35,748 nt of DNA from Thermoanaerobacterales bacterium (GCA_017577565.1 PKRH01000018.1:1-35748), one strand, 5' to 3'; shown: positions 6,259 through 14,149, counted from the first letter of the stretch. The notes: generated by a model not told the origin, from the letters alone. Numbers and translations are program-made.

Positions 6259-8231
6259 GGCTCGGTGACCGGGTCGCGCAGGGCCGCGAGCAGCCCGTCG
6301 CCGAGCCGGCGGGCCACCAGCGGCCCCATGCCCAGCTCGACCAGCTCCTCGTGCGACCGGGGCCGCCGCTCGGCGATGCGCTCCAGGAGCCGGTCGTCGA
6401 CGACGGCGGCCGGCTCGACCCGGGCGGCGCGGGCGTGCTCGTCCCGCCAGGCCCGCAGCGCGGCCAGCACCGGCGACGCCGGCGTCGTCCGCTGCCGGGC
6501 CAGCGCCGCCCGCTGCTCGGCCAGGCGGGCCCGCCAGTCGCCCGGCGGCGCGGCCGGGGCGTCGGGTCGGCGGTCGCGCCGGCGCTCGGCCAGGCCGGCC
6601 AGCCACGGCGTCAGCCGGCGCTCGACCGGCCGCCCCCCCACCACCCGGCTGACCGCCCACGTGCAGCGCAGCTCGTCCTCGGCCCGGGTCATCGCCACGT
6701 AGAGCAGGCGGGCCTCCTCGGCCCGCTGCGCCCGGCTGCGGGCGTGGGCGATCGGGACGAGGCCGTCCTCCAGGCCGGCGAGGTGCACGACCGGCCACTC
6801 GAGGCCCTTGGCGGCGTGGAAGGTCGCGATCGTGACCGCGTCGCGGGGCTCGTCGCCGCCCTCCGCCTGCAGCGTGGCCACCAGCCACGACACGAAGGCC
6901 CCGGTCGTGGCCGACGGGTCGAGCCGCAGGTGGTCGCCGGCCAGCTGGGCCACGGTGGCGACGTCGGTCGCGGCGGCGCCGTCGCCGGGCCGGTCGAGCT
7001 CGGCGGCCAGCGCCTCGAGGTCGGGGAGACAGCTCGACAGCGGGCGGTCGGCCCGGCGCAGCAGGTCGAGCGCGGCCCGGCCGCCGGCGCGGTCGAGCAG
7101 GGCCGCGTCGCCCCGCACCCGGTGGGGGATGCCGGCGGCCCGCAGCGCCTCGGCGACGAGCGGGATCTGCGCGTGGGTGCGGACGAGCACCGCCTGGCAC
7201 GACCAGGGCGAGCGGGGCCGGCGGCAGTCGCGCACGGCCCGGGCGATCGCCACCGCCTCGTCCCGGTCGGTCGGGTGGCGCTCGAGGCGCACGGGCGGCC
7301 CGCCGGGGCGCGTCGCCCGGACCGGGCGGTCGGGCACGCCCGCCCGGCGGAGGACGTCGCCGGCCGCGGCCAGGATCTCGGGGGTCGAGCGGTAGTTGCC
7401 CGCCAGCGAGATGACCTCGGCCGTCGGGTGGAGCTCGCGGAAGCGCTCGAGGAAGCCGGCGTCGGCGCCGTTCCAGCCGTAGATGGCCTGGTGCGGGTCG
7501 CCGACGACGCACAGGTCGAGGCTCGACCCCCGCCAGGCGTCGAGGAGGCGCAGCTGCAGCGGGTTGACGTCCTGGAACTCGTCGACGAACAGGTGGCGGA
7601 ACCGCCACCGCTGGGCGGCGGCGAAGGCGGCGTCGGTCTCCAGCAGGTGGGCGCACAGCCGCAGGAGGTCGTCGAAGTCGACCACGCGGGCCCGCCGCTT
7701 CTCCTCCTCGTAGGCCCGGTACAGCTCGGCGATCTGCTCGGCGGGGCCGGGCGTGCGCCGGCGGGCGCCGGCGGCCGCGCCCGGGTAGTCGTCCGGCCCG
7801 ACCAGGCGGGCCTTGGCCCACTCGATCTCGCCCGCCAGCTGGGCGACGCTCACCCGGGTGCCCTCGACCAGGGGGCCGAGCAGGCGGGACTTGCGGGCGA
7901 GCAGGGCGGGCGGCCGCCGCCCGGCGTCGGCCCACCAGCCGCGCAGCTGGGCGTAGGCCACCCCGTGGAAGGTGCCCGCGGCGACGCCGTCCCGGAGCCC
8001 GAGCGCCCGGAGCCGCTCCCGCAGCTCGCCCGCGGCCCGCCGGGTGAAGGTCAGCGCCAGCACGTGGCTCTCGTCCGCGTCCCCGGTCGCCACCCGCCAG
8101 GCGATCCGCCGGGTCAGCACGCGGGTCTTGCCCGACCCGGCCGGGGCCAGGATGGCGAGCGGGCGGGCGGGCGAGGTCACCGCCCGGCGCTGCATCTCGT
8201 CGAGGTCGTCGAGCAGGTGATCCGCAGCCAA
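6252..8231 (-). CDS. uvrD2: UvrD2-type superfamily I DNA helicase with HRDC domain
   Basis: A 659-residue UvrD/Rep-family 3'-5' helicase. Walker A is APAGSGKT (about residues 29-36), followed by ALTFTRRAAGELRERL, VDFDDLLRL, the Walker B FVDEFQDVNPLQLRLL, VVGDPHQAIYGWNGAD, LAGNYRSTPEI, VTIATFHAAKGLEW and LLYVAMTRAEDEL. The last 80 residues (WRDEHARAARVEPAAVVDDR onward) form an HRDC domain, the hallmark of actinobacterial UvrD2. Likely role: DNA repair or removal of proteins from DNA. The start is taken as TTG (8229-8231 as CAA on the plus strand) because a TACCCT -10 box sits eight bases upstream and homology starts at LLDDLDEMQRRAV; no ATG or GTG lies closer. It diverges from the metallopeptidase gene. 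Confidence 0.88.
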   Translation of the reverse strand: MAADHLLDDLDEMQRRAVTSPARPLAILAPAGSGKTRVLTRRIAWRVATGDADESHVLALTFTRRAAGELRERLRALGLRDGVAAGTFHGVAYAQLRGWWADAGRRPPALLARKSRLLGPLVEGTRVSVAQLAGEIEWAKARLVGPDDYPGAAAGARRRTPGPAEQIAELYRAYEEEKRRARVVDFDDLLRLCAHLLETDAAFAAAQRWRFRHLFVDEFQDVNPLQLRLLDAWRGSSLDLCVVGDPHQAIYGWNGADAGFLERFRELHPTAEVISLAGNYRSTPEILAAAGDVLRRAGVPDRPVRATRPGGPPVRLERHPTDRDEAVAIARAVRDCRRPRSPWSCQAVLVRTHAQIPLVAEALRAAGIPHRVRGDAALLDRAGGRAALDLLRRADRPLSSCLPDLEALAAELDRPGDGAAATDVATVAQLAGDHLRLDPSATTGAFVSWLVATLQAEGGDEPRDAVTIATFHAAKGLEWPVVHLAGLEDGLVPIAHARSRAQRAEEARLLYVAMTRAEDELRCTWAVSRVVGGRPVERRLTPWLAGLAERRRDRRPDAPAAPPGDWRARLAEQRAALARQRTTPASPVLAALRAWRDEHARAARVEPAAVVDDRLLERIAERRPRSHEELVELGMGPLVARRLGDGLLAALRDPVTEPG

Positions 8232-8239
8232 CGAGGAAG

Positions 8240-8261
8240 AGGGTATTCCGGCACCTACGAT
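8240..8261. promoter_or_regulatory. Back-to-back leaderless promoters (uvrD2 / metallopeptidase)
   Basis: On the minus strand TACCCT (8245-8240) is eight bases before the TTG of uvrD2. On the plus strand TACGAT (8256-8261) is seven bases before the GTG at 8269. The 37 bases between the start codons therefore hold two divergent -10 boxes. No clear -35 hexamers are seen. Confidence 0.55.
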
Positions 8262-8268
8262 CGCCGAC

Positions 8269-8622
8269 GTGATCGACCTGGACCCCGCCCGGTTCGAGGA
8301 GCTGGTGGCCGACGCGCTGGACAGCATCCCCGAGCCGCTGGCCCGCCGGATGGACAACGTGGCCGTCGTCGTCGAGGACGGCCACCCCGACGGCGAGCTC
8401 CTCGGCCGCTACGAGGGCGTGCCGCTGACCGAGCGCGACACCTGGTACGGCACCGGCGGGCTGACCCTCCCGGACCGCATCACGATCTTCCGGCGGCCGA
8501 TCTGCGCGGTGTGCTCGACCGAGGAGGAGGTGGTCGAGCAGGTGCGGATCACCGTCGTGCACGAGGTCGCCCACCACTTCGGCATCGACGACGACCGCCT
8601 CCACGAGCTGGGCTGGGCCTAG
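8269..8622 (+). CDS. Metallopeptidase family protein (mini-zincin)
   Basis: A 117-residue protein beginning VIDLDPARFEELVADALDSIPEPLA and ending with a zincin helix, TVVHEVAHHFGIDDDRLHELGWA. HExxH (HEVAH) plus the downstream D/H residues supply the zinc site. This matches the short possibly secreted/cytoplasmic metallopeptidase family (PF06262-like) that is frequent in actinobacteria, where it often lies near housekeeping genes. No signal peptide is present and the natural substrate is not known. The GTG start is supported by a TACGAT box seven bases upstream. Length is typical of the family. Confidence 0.85.
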   Translation: MIDLDPARFEELVADALDSIPEPLARRMDNVAVVVEDGHPDGELLGRYEGVPLTERDTWYGTGGLTLPDRITIFRRPICAVCSTEEEVVEQVRITVVHEVAHHFGIDDDRLHELGWA

Positions 8623-8654
8623 GGGAGGGCCCGCCCGGCCCGCCCGGGCAGCGG

Positions 8655-8660
8655 TACGCT
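8655..8660 (+). promoter_or_regulatory. -10 box for PH-domain gene
   Basis: TACGCT (TANNNT) ends six bases before the GTG at 8667, consistent with a leaderless transcript. It lies within the 44-bp gap after the metallopeptidase stop. Confidence 0.5.
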
Positions 8661-8666
8661 GCGGGT

Positions 8667-9299
8667 GTGCCGTTCCCCAGGAAGCTCCTCCACGACGAGG
8701 AGGAGCTGGTCCTCGACCTCCATCCCCACTGGTGGTACCTGGTGCCGCAGCTGGCCGCGCTGCTGGCGTCGGTCGTCCTCGGCGGCGTGGTCATGGCCAT
8801 GACCGATGCCGCGTGGGCGCAGATCCCGGTCGGCATCCTCATCCTCGTCTGCCTGCTCTGGTTCGGCGTCCGCTACGCCAGGTGGGTCACGACCAACTTC
8901 GTCGTCACCACCGACCGGCTGATCTACCGGCACGGCGTGCTCAGCAAGCACGGCATCGAGATCCCGCTCGACCGGGTCAACACCGTGTTCTTCCGCCAGT
9001 CGCTGTTCGAGCGGATCATCGGCTCGGGTGACCTGGTCATCGAGTCGGCCAGCGAGACCGGGCGCCAGGCGTTCAGCGACGTGCGCCGGCCCAACGCCGT
9101 GCAGAACGAGATCTACCTGCAGATCGAGGCCAACGAGAACCGCAAGTACGACCGGGTGGGCGCCTCGATGGGCGGGCCCGACGACCCGAGGGCGTCGATC
9201 CCGGCCCAGATCCGCGAGCTCGACGAGCTCCGCAAGCAGGGGCTCCTGACCGAGGCCGAGTTCGCGGCGAAGAAGCGCCAGCTGCTCGACCGCATGTGA
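8667..9299 (+). CDS. bPH2/YdbS-type membrane protein with C-terminal SHOCT domain
   Basis: A 210-residue protein. After a short head (FPRKLLHDEEELVLDLHPHW) come two hydrophobic helices (about 25-45 and 52-70), then a bacterial PH domain of the DUF304/YdbS type: TTNFVVTTDRLIYRHGVLSK, then EIPLDRVNTVFFRQSLFERI and GSGDLVIESASETG. The last 30 residues, IRELDELRKQGLLTEAEFAAKKRQLL, are a SHOCT motif, a short oligomerisation element. Function is unknown; related proteins are linked to envelope stress. The GTG start follows a TACGCT box by six bases. The stop TGA overlaps the GTG of the next gene by four bases (GTGA), so the two are translationally coupled. Confidence 0.85.
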   Translation: MPFPRKLLHDEEELVLDLHPHWWYLVPQLAALLASVVLGGVVMAMTDAAWAQIPVGILILVCLLWFGVRYARWVTTNFVVTTDRLIYRHGVLSKHGIEIPLDRVNTVFFRQSLFERIIGSGDLVIESASETGRQAFSDVRRPNAVQNEIYLQIEANENRKYDRVGASMGGPDDPRASIPAQIRELDELRKQGLLTEAEFAAKKRQLLDRM

Positions 9300-10048
9300 G
9301 CGCGCCGCCGGTGCCGGCCCGGGTCGTCAGCCTCGTCCCCTCGGTCACCGAGACGCTGCTGGCCTGGGGCGTCACGCCGGTCGCCTGCACCCGGTTCTGC
9401 GAGCAGCCCGACCTGCCGCACGTCGGCGGCACCAAGGACCCCGACGTCGCCGCCATCGCCGATCTCGCGCCCGACCTGGTCGTCATGTGCGTCGAGGAGA
9501 ACCGGCGCGAGGACGCCGACGCGCTGGCCGAGGCGGGGGTCCGCACGGCCGCGCTGTCGATCGACGGCGTCGCCGACGTCGGCCCCGCCCTGCGGATGCT
9601 GGCGGCGCTCGTCGGCGCCACCCCGCCGGCCGACGACCTCGACCGCCTCGACGCCCTGGCCGCCGGCGAGCTGGCCGGCCCCGGGGCCGTGCGGGGCGGC
9701 CGCCCGCTGCGGGCCTTCGTCCCGATCTGGAAGCGGCCGTGGATGACGCTGTCGGGCGGCACCTACGGGTCGTCGCTGCTCGCCGCCATCGGCGTGCACA
9801 ACGTCTACGCCGACGCCGAGGAGCGGTACCCGACGGTCACGCTGGACGAGGTGCGGGAGCGGCGCCCGGACGTCGTGCTGGCGCCCAGCGAGCCCTACCC
9901 GTTCGGCGAGCGCCACGTCCCGCTGCTCGCCGAGGTCGCGCCCGTCGTGCTGATCGACGGGCGCGACCTGTTCTGGTGGGGCGTCCGGACCCCGGGCGCG
10001 CTGCGCCGCCTCGCCGACCAGCTCACCGCCATCGACCCCGGCGGCTGA
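9296..10048 (+). CDS. BtuF-like helical-backbone metal receptor, no signal peptide
   Basis: A 250-residue protein of the class III periplasmic-binding fold: RVVSLVPSVTETLLAWG, then GGTKDPDVAAIADLAPDLVVM, VCVEENRREDADAL, and a C-terminal lobe with GVHNVYADAEERYPTVTLDEV and RRPDVVLAPSEPYPFGERHV. This is the pattern of cobalamin- and siderophore-binding proteins (BtuF/FhuD). The N-terminus goes straight into the first strand with neither signal peptide nor lipobox, so the protein appears cytoplasmic; no ABC transporter genes are nearby. Coupled by a 4-bp overlap to the PH-domain gene. It may bind corrinoid or another metal ligand in the cytoplasm (inference). Confidence 0.82.
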   Translation: MSAPPVPARVVSLVPSVTETLLAWGVTPVACTRFCEQPDLPHVGGTKDPDVAAIADLAPDLVVMCVEENRREDADALAEAGVRTAALSIDGVADVGPALRMLAALVGATPPADDLDRLDALAAGELAGPGAVRGGRPLRAFVPIWKRPWMTLSGGTYGSSLLAAIGVHNVYADAEERYPTVTLDEVRERRPDVVLAPSEPYPFGERHVPLLAEVAPVVLIDGRDLFWWGVRTPGALRRLADQLTAIDPGG

Positions 10049-10067
10049 GCCGCCATCGGCCCGGGTC
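10034..10067. terminator. Possible bidirectional hairpin between convergent stops
   Basis: An inner 6-bp stem GGCGGC (10040-10045) / GCCGCC (10049-10054) has the TGA stop of the BtuF-like gene as its loop. Outer arms GACCC (10034-10038) and GGGTC (10063-10067) could extend it and include the galK stop. Weaker than the other hairpins in the window. Confidence 0.4.
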
Positions 10068-11082
10068 AGTCGGTCGTCAGCGACGCCCCCGCCGCCGGAC
10101 GCCCCCGCCAGACGATCGGGCCGCTCAGGCGGGTCTTCGGCCGGCAGAGGACGATGACGCAGCCGCCGAACCCGGCGCCGGTCACCCGGGCGCCGTAGAC
10201 GCCGGGCACGCCCCGGGCGGCGGCCACGATCTCGTCGAGCGCGGGCGTGCTCACCTCGAAGTCGTCGCGCATGCTCGCGTGGCTCGCCACCAGCAGCTCG
10301 CCCGCGTACGACAGCTGCCCGGTGGCCAGCGCCCGGGCCACGGCGTCGACCCGCTCGTTCTCGGTGATGACGTGGCGGGCGCGGCGGCGCAGCACCGGGT
10401 CCTCGATGGCCTCGGCGTCGATCGGCGAGCAGTCCCGCAGGCGACGGCCGAGGATGCGCTCGGCCGCCTCGCACTCCTTGCGGCGCTGGGCGTAGGCCGA
10501 CCCGGCCAGCTCGCGGTGCTGCCCCGACTGGATGACGACGATCTCGGCGTCCTCGGGGAACGGCACGTGCTCGATGGCCAGCGTGTCGCAGTCGATGCGC
10601 AACGCCATGCCCTCGACCGCGGCCAGCGCGACGAGCTGGTCCATGATCCCGCAGGGCACGCCGACGGCCCGCTGCTCGGCCCGCTGGCAGGCCTTGGCCG
10701 CCGCCACGGGGTCGAGCCGGTCGGCGCCGAGCGCCGTCGCCACCGCCACCTCGAGCGCGGCGGAGGAGGCGAGCCCGCTGCCGGGCGGCAGCGTCGAGTG
10801 GACCATGCCGACGAGCCCGTCGTCGGGCCGCACCTCGTCGACGACGGCGGCGACGTAGCGCCCCCAGGTGGGCTCGACCGTCGAGGGGTCGGGCACGCCG
10901 GACACCGGCACCTCGGCGACGCCCTCGAAGCGGTCGGAGCCGAGCATGACCCAGTTGCCGCCGCGGTCACCGGTGATCTCGATGCCGAGCCCGATGGCCA
11001 TGGGCAGCACGAGCCCGCCCATGTAGTCGGTGTGGTCGCCGATGAGGTTGACCCGCCCGGGCGCCCAAGCTCGCAGTCCCAT
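10066..11082 (-). CDS. galK: Galactokinase
   Basis: A 338-residue GHMP kinase that phosphorylates galactose at C1 in the Leloir pathway. It has the galactokinase signature GRVNLIGDHTDYMGG near the N-terminus, the GHMP ATP loop LPPGSGLASSAALEVA (about residues 100-115), GIMDQLVALAAVEG, and the third motif GARVTGAGFGGCVIVL near the C-terminus. It is a little shorter than E. coli GalK (382) and lacks no core motif. Its ATG follows the galT TGA without any intervening base (TGA then ATG), and a GGAG lies in the galT end, so translation is coupled. galE is not in the window. Confidence 0.92.
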   Translation of the reverse strand: MGLRAWAPGRVNLIGDHTDYMGGLVLPMAIGLGIEITGDRGGNWVMLGSDRFEGVAEVPVSGVPDPSTVEPTWGRYVAAVVDEVRPDDGLVGMVHSTLPPGSGLASSAALEVAVATALGADRLDPVAAAKACQRAEQRAVGVPCGIMDQLVALAAVEGMALRIDCDTLAIEHVPFPEDAEIVVIQSGQHRELAGSAYAQRRKECEAAERILGRRLRDCSPIDAEAIEDPVLRRRARHVITENERVDAVARALATGQLSYAGELLVASHASMRDDFEVSTPALDEIVAAARGVPGVYGARVTGAGFGGCVIVLCRPKTRLSGPIVWRGRPAAGASLTTD

Positions 11083-11946
11083 TCACGCTCCTCGCAGTGC
11101 CGACGCGGCGTCCTCGGGGACGACCGGGTTCGTGTACTGGCCGCTGCCCAGCTCGGCCGCGGCGACGTAGCGTTGCACGCCCGGCCCCCGCATCGGGGAG
11201 ACGACGTGGACGTGCAGGTGGGCCTCGGGCCACGGCGCCCCGTCGGTCGGCCGCTGGTGGACCCAGAGCATGTAGGGGAGCGGCGCGCCGAACAACCGGT
11301 CGAGCCGGCCGAGCACGTCGACGAGCAGCGCGGCCAGGCCGTCGCGCTGGGGGCCGTCGAGGGCGGGGAGGTCGGGCCGGTGCACGTCGGGGGCGAGCAG
11401 CAGCGCGTAGGGCCACGCGCTGGCGTGGGGGACCCAGGCCCGCCACCCCGGCGCGGTGGCGACGAGCAGCGCGGGGTCGGGGGCCGGGCAGAGCGGGCAG
11501 CCGTGCCGCCCGGCCCGGCGCAGCTCGGTCAGTGGGACGTCGGGCACGCGGTCGTAGGCGTAGATCTGCCCGTGGGGGTGGTCGATGGTGGCCCCGACCT
11601 CCGGGCCGCGGTTCTCGAAGACGAGGACGTAGCCCACGTCCGGCCGGTCGCCGAGCGCGCCGGTGCGCTCGGCCCACAGGTCGACCACCTTGCGGGCGCC
11701 GTCGAGGCCGAGGTCGGGGAAGGTCGCGTCGTGGTCGGGCGTGTAGAGCACGACCTCGCAGCGGCCGTCGGGCATCGCCGGCCAGCGGTTGGGGAAGGCC
11801 TTGACGTCGTAGGGCTCGGGCGCCTCGACGCCCCCCACGCAGAAGGGGCACTCGTCGGCCGGCCGGTTGGGCCGGTGCTGGCGGCCGGCGGCCACGACGA
11901 CGGTGGCGCCGGAGAGCTCGTCGGTGCGGACGTCGTGCACGGGCAT
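11083..11946 (-). CDS. galT: Galactose-1-phosphate uridylyltransferase
   Basis: A 287-residue HIT-superfamily transferase exchanging galactose-1-phosphate with UDP-glucose. A zinc-binding CPFC lies near residue 34, a second CPLC around residue 155, and the active-site motif is GATIDHPHGQIYAYDRVP with the nucleophilic histidine of HPHGQ. The C-terminal zinc/iron-type motif EAHLHVHVVSP is also present. It is shorter than the E. coli enzyme (348) but matches the compact actinobacterial form. The ATG at 11946 is preceded by no good Shine-Dalgarno; a TACCTT -10 box at 12004-11999 would give a leader of about 45 bases. First gene of a galT-galK operon. Confidence 0.9.
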   Translation of the reverse strand: MPVHDVRTDELSGATVVVAAGRQHRPNRPADECPFCVGGVEAPEPYDVKAFPNRWPAMPDGRCEVVLYTPDHDATFPDLGLDGARKVVDLWAERTGALGDRPDVGYVLVFENRGPEVGATIDHPHGQIYAYDRVPDVPLTELRRAGRHGCPLCPAPDPALLVATAPGWRAWVPHASAWPYALLLAPDVHRPDLPALDGPQRDGLAALLVDVLGRLDRLFGAPLPYMLWVHQRPTDGAPWPEAHLHVHVVSPMRGPGVQRYVAAAELGSGQYTNPVVPEDAASALRGA

Positions 11947-11998
11947 GGGCTCGGGTGTCGCGTGGTCGCTGCGTCGGGCGGCCGGTGCGCGGGGGCGC

Positions 11999-12004
11999 AA
12001 GGTA
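11999..12004 (-). promoter_or_regulatory. Candidate -10 box for galTK
   Basis: Minus-strand TACCTT lies about 52 bases upstream of the galT ATG. No convincing -35 is seen. The TetR-like palindrome at 12059-12076 is a further 55 bases upstream, so it could in principle also affect this promoter. Confidence 0.35.
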
Positions 12005-12058
12005 GCGGGCGGCGTCGCGGCGGGCAGGTCCGGTGCGGCCCGGCCGCGCCCCGAGGCG

Positions 12059-12076
12059 CTTGACCGTACGGTCAAG
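12059..12076. promoter_or_regulatory. Perfect 18-bp palindromic operator (TetR-like)
   Basis: CTTGACCGTACGGTCAAG is a perfect inverted repeat ten bases before the ATG of the alpha/beta hydrolase. It contains TTGACC, which resembles a -35, and TACGGT, which fits a -10, on both strands. Many TetR-family regulators of acyl-CoA metabolism bind repeats of this TTGACCG-type design. No regulator gene is next to it in the window. The repeat is observed; the regulator class is inferred. Confidence 0.6.
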
Positions 12077-12086
12077 ACCGAACAGC

Positions 12087-12971
12087 ATGACCGCCATGCC
12101 GATCGCGCGGGCCAACGGCATCGACATCGCCTACGAGACCCTCGGCGACCCCGCCGACCCGACGGTGCTGCTGGTGCACGGGCTGGGCTGCCAGCTCATC
12201 GAGTGGGACGACGAGCTCTGCCGCGCGATCGTGGACCGCGGCTTCCACGTCGTGCGGTTCGACAACCGCGACGTGGGCGAGTCCACCCGCTTCGACCAGC
12301 CCGTCGACGTCATGGGCGTCATCGCCGCGGTCGCCGCCGGCGAGGTGCCGGAGGTGCCCTACCTGCTGTCCGACATGGCGGCCGACGCCGTCGGCCTGCT
12401 GGACCACCTCGGCGTCGACCGGGCCCACGTCCTCGGTGTCTCGATGGGCGGCATGATCGTCCAGACCATGGCGATCGAGCACGGCGCCCGGCTGCGGTCG
12501 ATGACCTCGATCATGTCGACGACCGGCGACCCCGACGTCGGCATGCCCACCGGCGAGGCGATGTCGACGCTGCTGTCGCCCCCGCCGCAGACCCGGGAGG
12601 AGCTGCAGGACGCCGCCGTCCGCAACGCCGGCGTGTGGGGGAGCCCCGGCCTCTACGACGAGGCCCGCCTGCGCGAGGTCGCGGGCCGGAAGTGGGACCG
12701 GGGCTACGACCCGGCGGGCACCGCCCGCCAGCTGGCCGCCATCCTCGCCTCGGGCAGCCGGTCCGCCGGGCTGGCCACCGTGGACGTGCCCACGCTGGTC
12801 ATCCACGGCACCGCCGACAAGCTCGTGCAGCCGTCGGGCGGCGAGCGCACCGCCGAGGTCGTGCCGGACGCCAAGCTGCTGATGATCGAGGGCATGGGCC
12901 ACGACCTGCCCCCGCCGCTGTGGGGGCGGATCGTCGACGCGTTCGTGGCCCACGCCACCGAGCACCCCTGA
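12087..12971 (+). CDS. Alpha/beta-fold hydrolase
   Basis: A 294-residue alpha/beta hydrolase. The oxyanion-side motif is LLVHGLGCQLIEWDDEL, the strand RFDNRDVGEST follows, the nucleophile elbow is VLGVSMGGMIVQ, the acid is Asp in VIHGTADKLVQPSGG, and the histidine is in EGMGHDLPPPLWG. The short cap between (MSTTGDPDVGMPTGEAMSTL) is typical of the HGxG-type esterase/haloalkane-like branch. The substrate is unknown; with a CoA-family-III enzyme 35 bases downstream, an ester or thioester from lipid or sterol catabolism is likely (inference). The ATG at 12087 is ten bases after a perfect palindrome, so transcription is probably repressed by a dimeric regulator. An alternative ATG lies at 12096. 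Confidence 0.85.
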   Translation: MTAMPIARANGIDIAYETLGDPADPTVLLVHGLGCQLIEWDDELCRAIVDRGFHVVRFDNRDVGESTRFDQPVDVMGVIAAVAAGEVPEVPYLLSDMAADAVGLLDHLGVDRAHVLGVSMGGMIVQTMAIEHGARLRSMTSIMSTTGDPDVGMPTGEAMSTLLSPPPQTREELQDAAVRNAGVWGSPGLYDEARLREVAGRKWDRGYDPAGTARQLAAILASGSRSAGLATVDVPTLVIHGTADKLVQPSGGERTAEVVPDAKLLMIEGMGHDLPPPLWGRIVDAFVAHATEHP

Positions 12972-13006
12972 GGCCCGCACCGGGCCGCGACGACCACAGG
13001 AGCACG

Positions 13007-14149
13007 ATGGGACCTCTCGCCGGAATCACCGTCATCGAGATCGCGGGCATCGGCCCGGGGCCCTTCTGCGGGATGATGCTGGCGGACATGGGGGCCGACG
13101 TCATCCGCATCGACCGGGCCGGCTCGGTGCAGGGCGGCGACCCCGAGCGGCCGCCGGCCGACCTGCTGGCCCGGGGCCGCCGGTCCATCGGCGTCGACCT
13201 CAAGACCCCGGAAGGGGTCGAGGTCGTGCTGCGCCTCGTCGAGCGGGCCGACGCGCTGATCGAGGGGTTCCGGCCGGGCGTCACCGAGCGGCTGGGCATC
13301 GGCCCCGACGCCTGCCTGGCCCGCAACCCCCGCCTCGTCTACGGCCGCATGACCGGCTGGGGGCAGGACGGCCCCCTGGCCTCCGCCGCCGGGCACGACA
13401 TCAACTACATCGCCCTGGCGGGCGCGCTCGAGCCGATCGGGCGGCGGGGCGAGGCCCCGGTGCCGCCGCTCAACCTCGTGGGTGACTTCGGCGGCGGCGG
13501 CATGCTGCTGGCCTTCGGCATCGTCTGCGGGCTGCTCGAGGCCCAGCGGTCTGGGAAGGGCCAGGTCATCGACGCCGCCATGGTCGACGGTGCCGCCGCG
13601 CTCATGACCATGACCCACGCCTTCCGGGCCATGGGCATCTGGAACGACGAGCGGGGCACCAACATGCTCGACACCGGCGCCCACTACTACGACGTCTACG
13701 AGACGGCCGACGGCAAGTACGTCTCGATCGGCTCGATCGAGCCGCAGTTCTACGCCGAGCTCCTGCGCATCCTCGGCCTCGAGGACGAGGACCTGCCCTG
13801 GCAGCAGGACCGGTCGCAGTGGCCGGCCATGAAGGAGCGCTTCGCCGAGATCTTCCGCACCAAGACCCGGGACGAGTGGTGCGAGCTGATGGAGGGCACC
13901 GACGTGTGCTTCGCCCCGGTGCTGTCCATCCCCGAGGCGATCGAGCACCCGCACAACAAGGCCCGCGGCACGTTCGTCGAGGTGGCGGGCATCGTGCAGC
14001 CCGGGCCGGCGCCCCGGTTCAGCCGGACCCCCGGCCAGATCCGGCGGCCCCCGGCACACCCGGGCCAGCACACCGACGAGGTGCTGCGCGAGGCCGGCTA
14101 CGACGACGACGGCATCGCCAAGCTGCGGGCCGCCGGGGCCGTGGCCTAG
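13007..14149 (+). CDS. Alpha-methylacyl-CoA racemase / CaiB-BaiF family
   Basis: A 380-residue family III CoA-transferase-fold protein. It aligns with the M. tuberculosis alpha-methylacyl-CoA racemase MCR: the catalytic residues His126, Asp127, Asp156 and Glu241 of MCR correspond here to His130-Asp131 (AAGHDINYIALAG), Asp160 (NLVGDFGGGGMLLAFG) and Glu245 (GSIEPQFYAELL). That set of residues marks racemases rather than formyl/carnitine CoA transferases, so the enzyme probably epimerises 2-methylacyl-CoA in branched-chain or sterol side-chain degradation. Start ATG 13007 has AGGAG four bases upstream. It lies 35 bases after the hydrolase, same operon. Its TAG stop is part of a CTAG shared with the convergent HAD gene. 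Confidence 0.9.
   Translation: MGPLAGITVIEIAGIGPGPFCGMMLADMGADVIRIDRAGSVQGGDPERPPADLLARGRRSIGVDLKTPEGVEVVLRLVERADALIEGFRPGVTERLGIGPDACLARNPRLVYGRMTGWGQDGPLASAAGHDINYIALAGALEPIGRRGEAPVPPLNLVGDFGGGGMLLAFGIVCGLLEAQRSGKGQVIDAAMVDGAAALMTMTHAFRAMGIWNDERGTNMLDTGAHYYDVYETADGKYVSIGSIEPQFYAELLRILGLEDEDLPWQQDRSQWPAMKERFAEIFRTKTRDEWCELMEGTDVCFAPVLSIPEAIEHPHNKARGTFVEVAGIVQPGPAPRFSRTPGQIRRPPAHPGQHTDEVLREAGYDDDGIAKLRAAGAVA

Noticed and set aside
3550..8604. A minus-strand open frame of 1684 codons opposite the NYN-S1, exonuclease III, thioesterase and helicase genes
   Set aside because: It is an artefact of very high G+C: it is a Pro/Arg/Gly-rich composition without domains, runs antisense to clear genes, and is out of frame with the real helicase on that strand.
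5541..9299. A plus-strand open frame of 1252 codons opposite the helicase
   Set aside because: Only its 3' end (8667-9299) is a real gene; the rest is shadow sequence rich in Arg/Pro/Gly.
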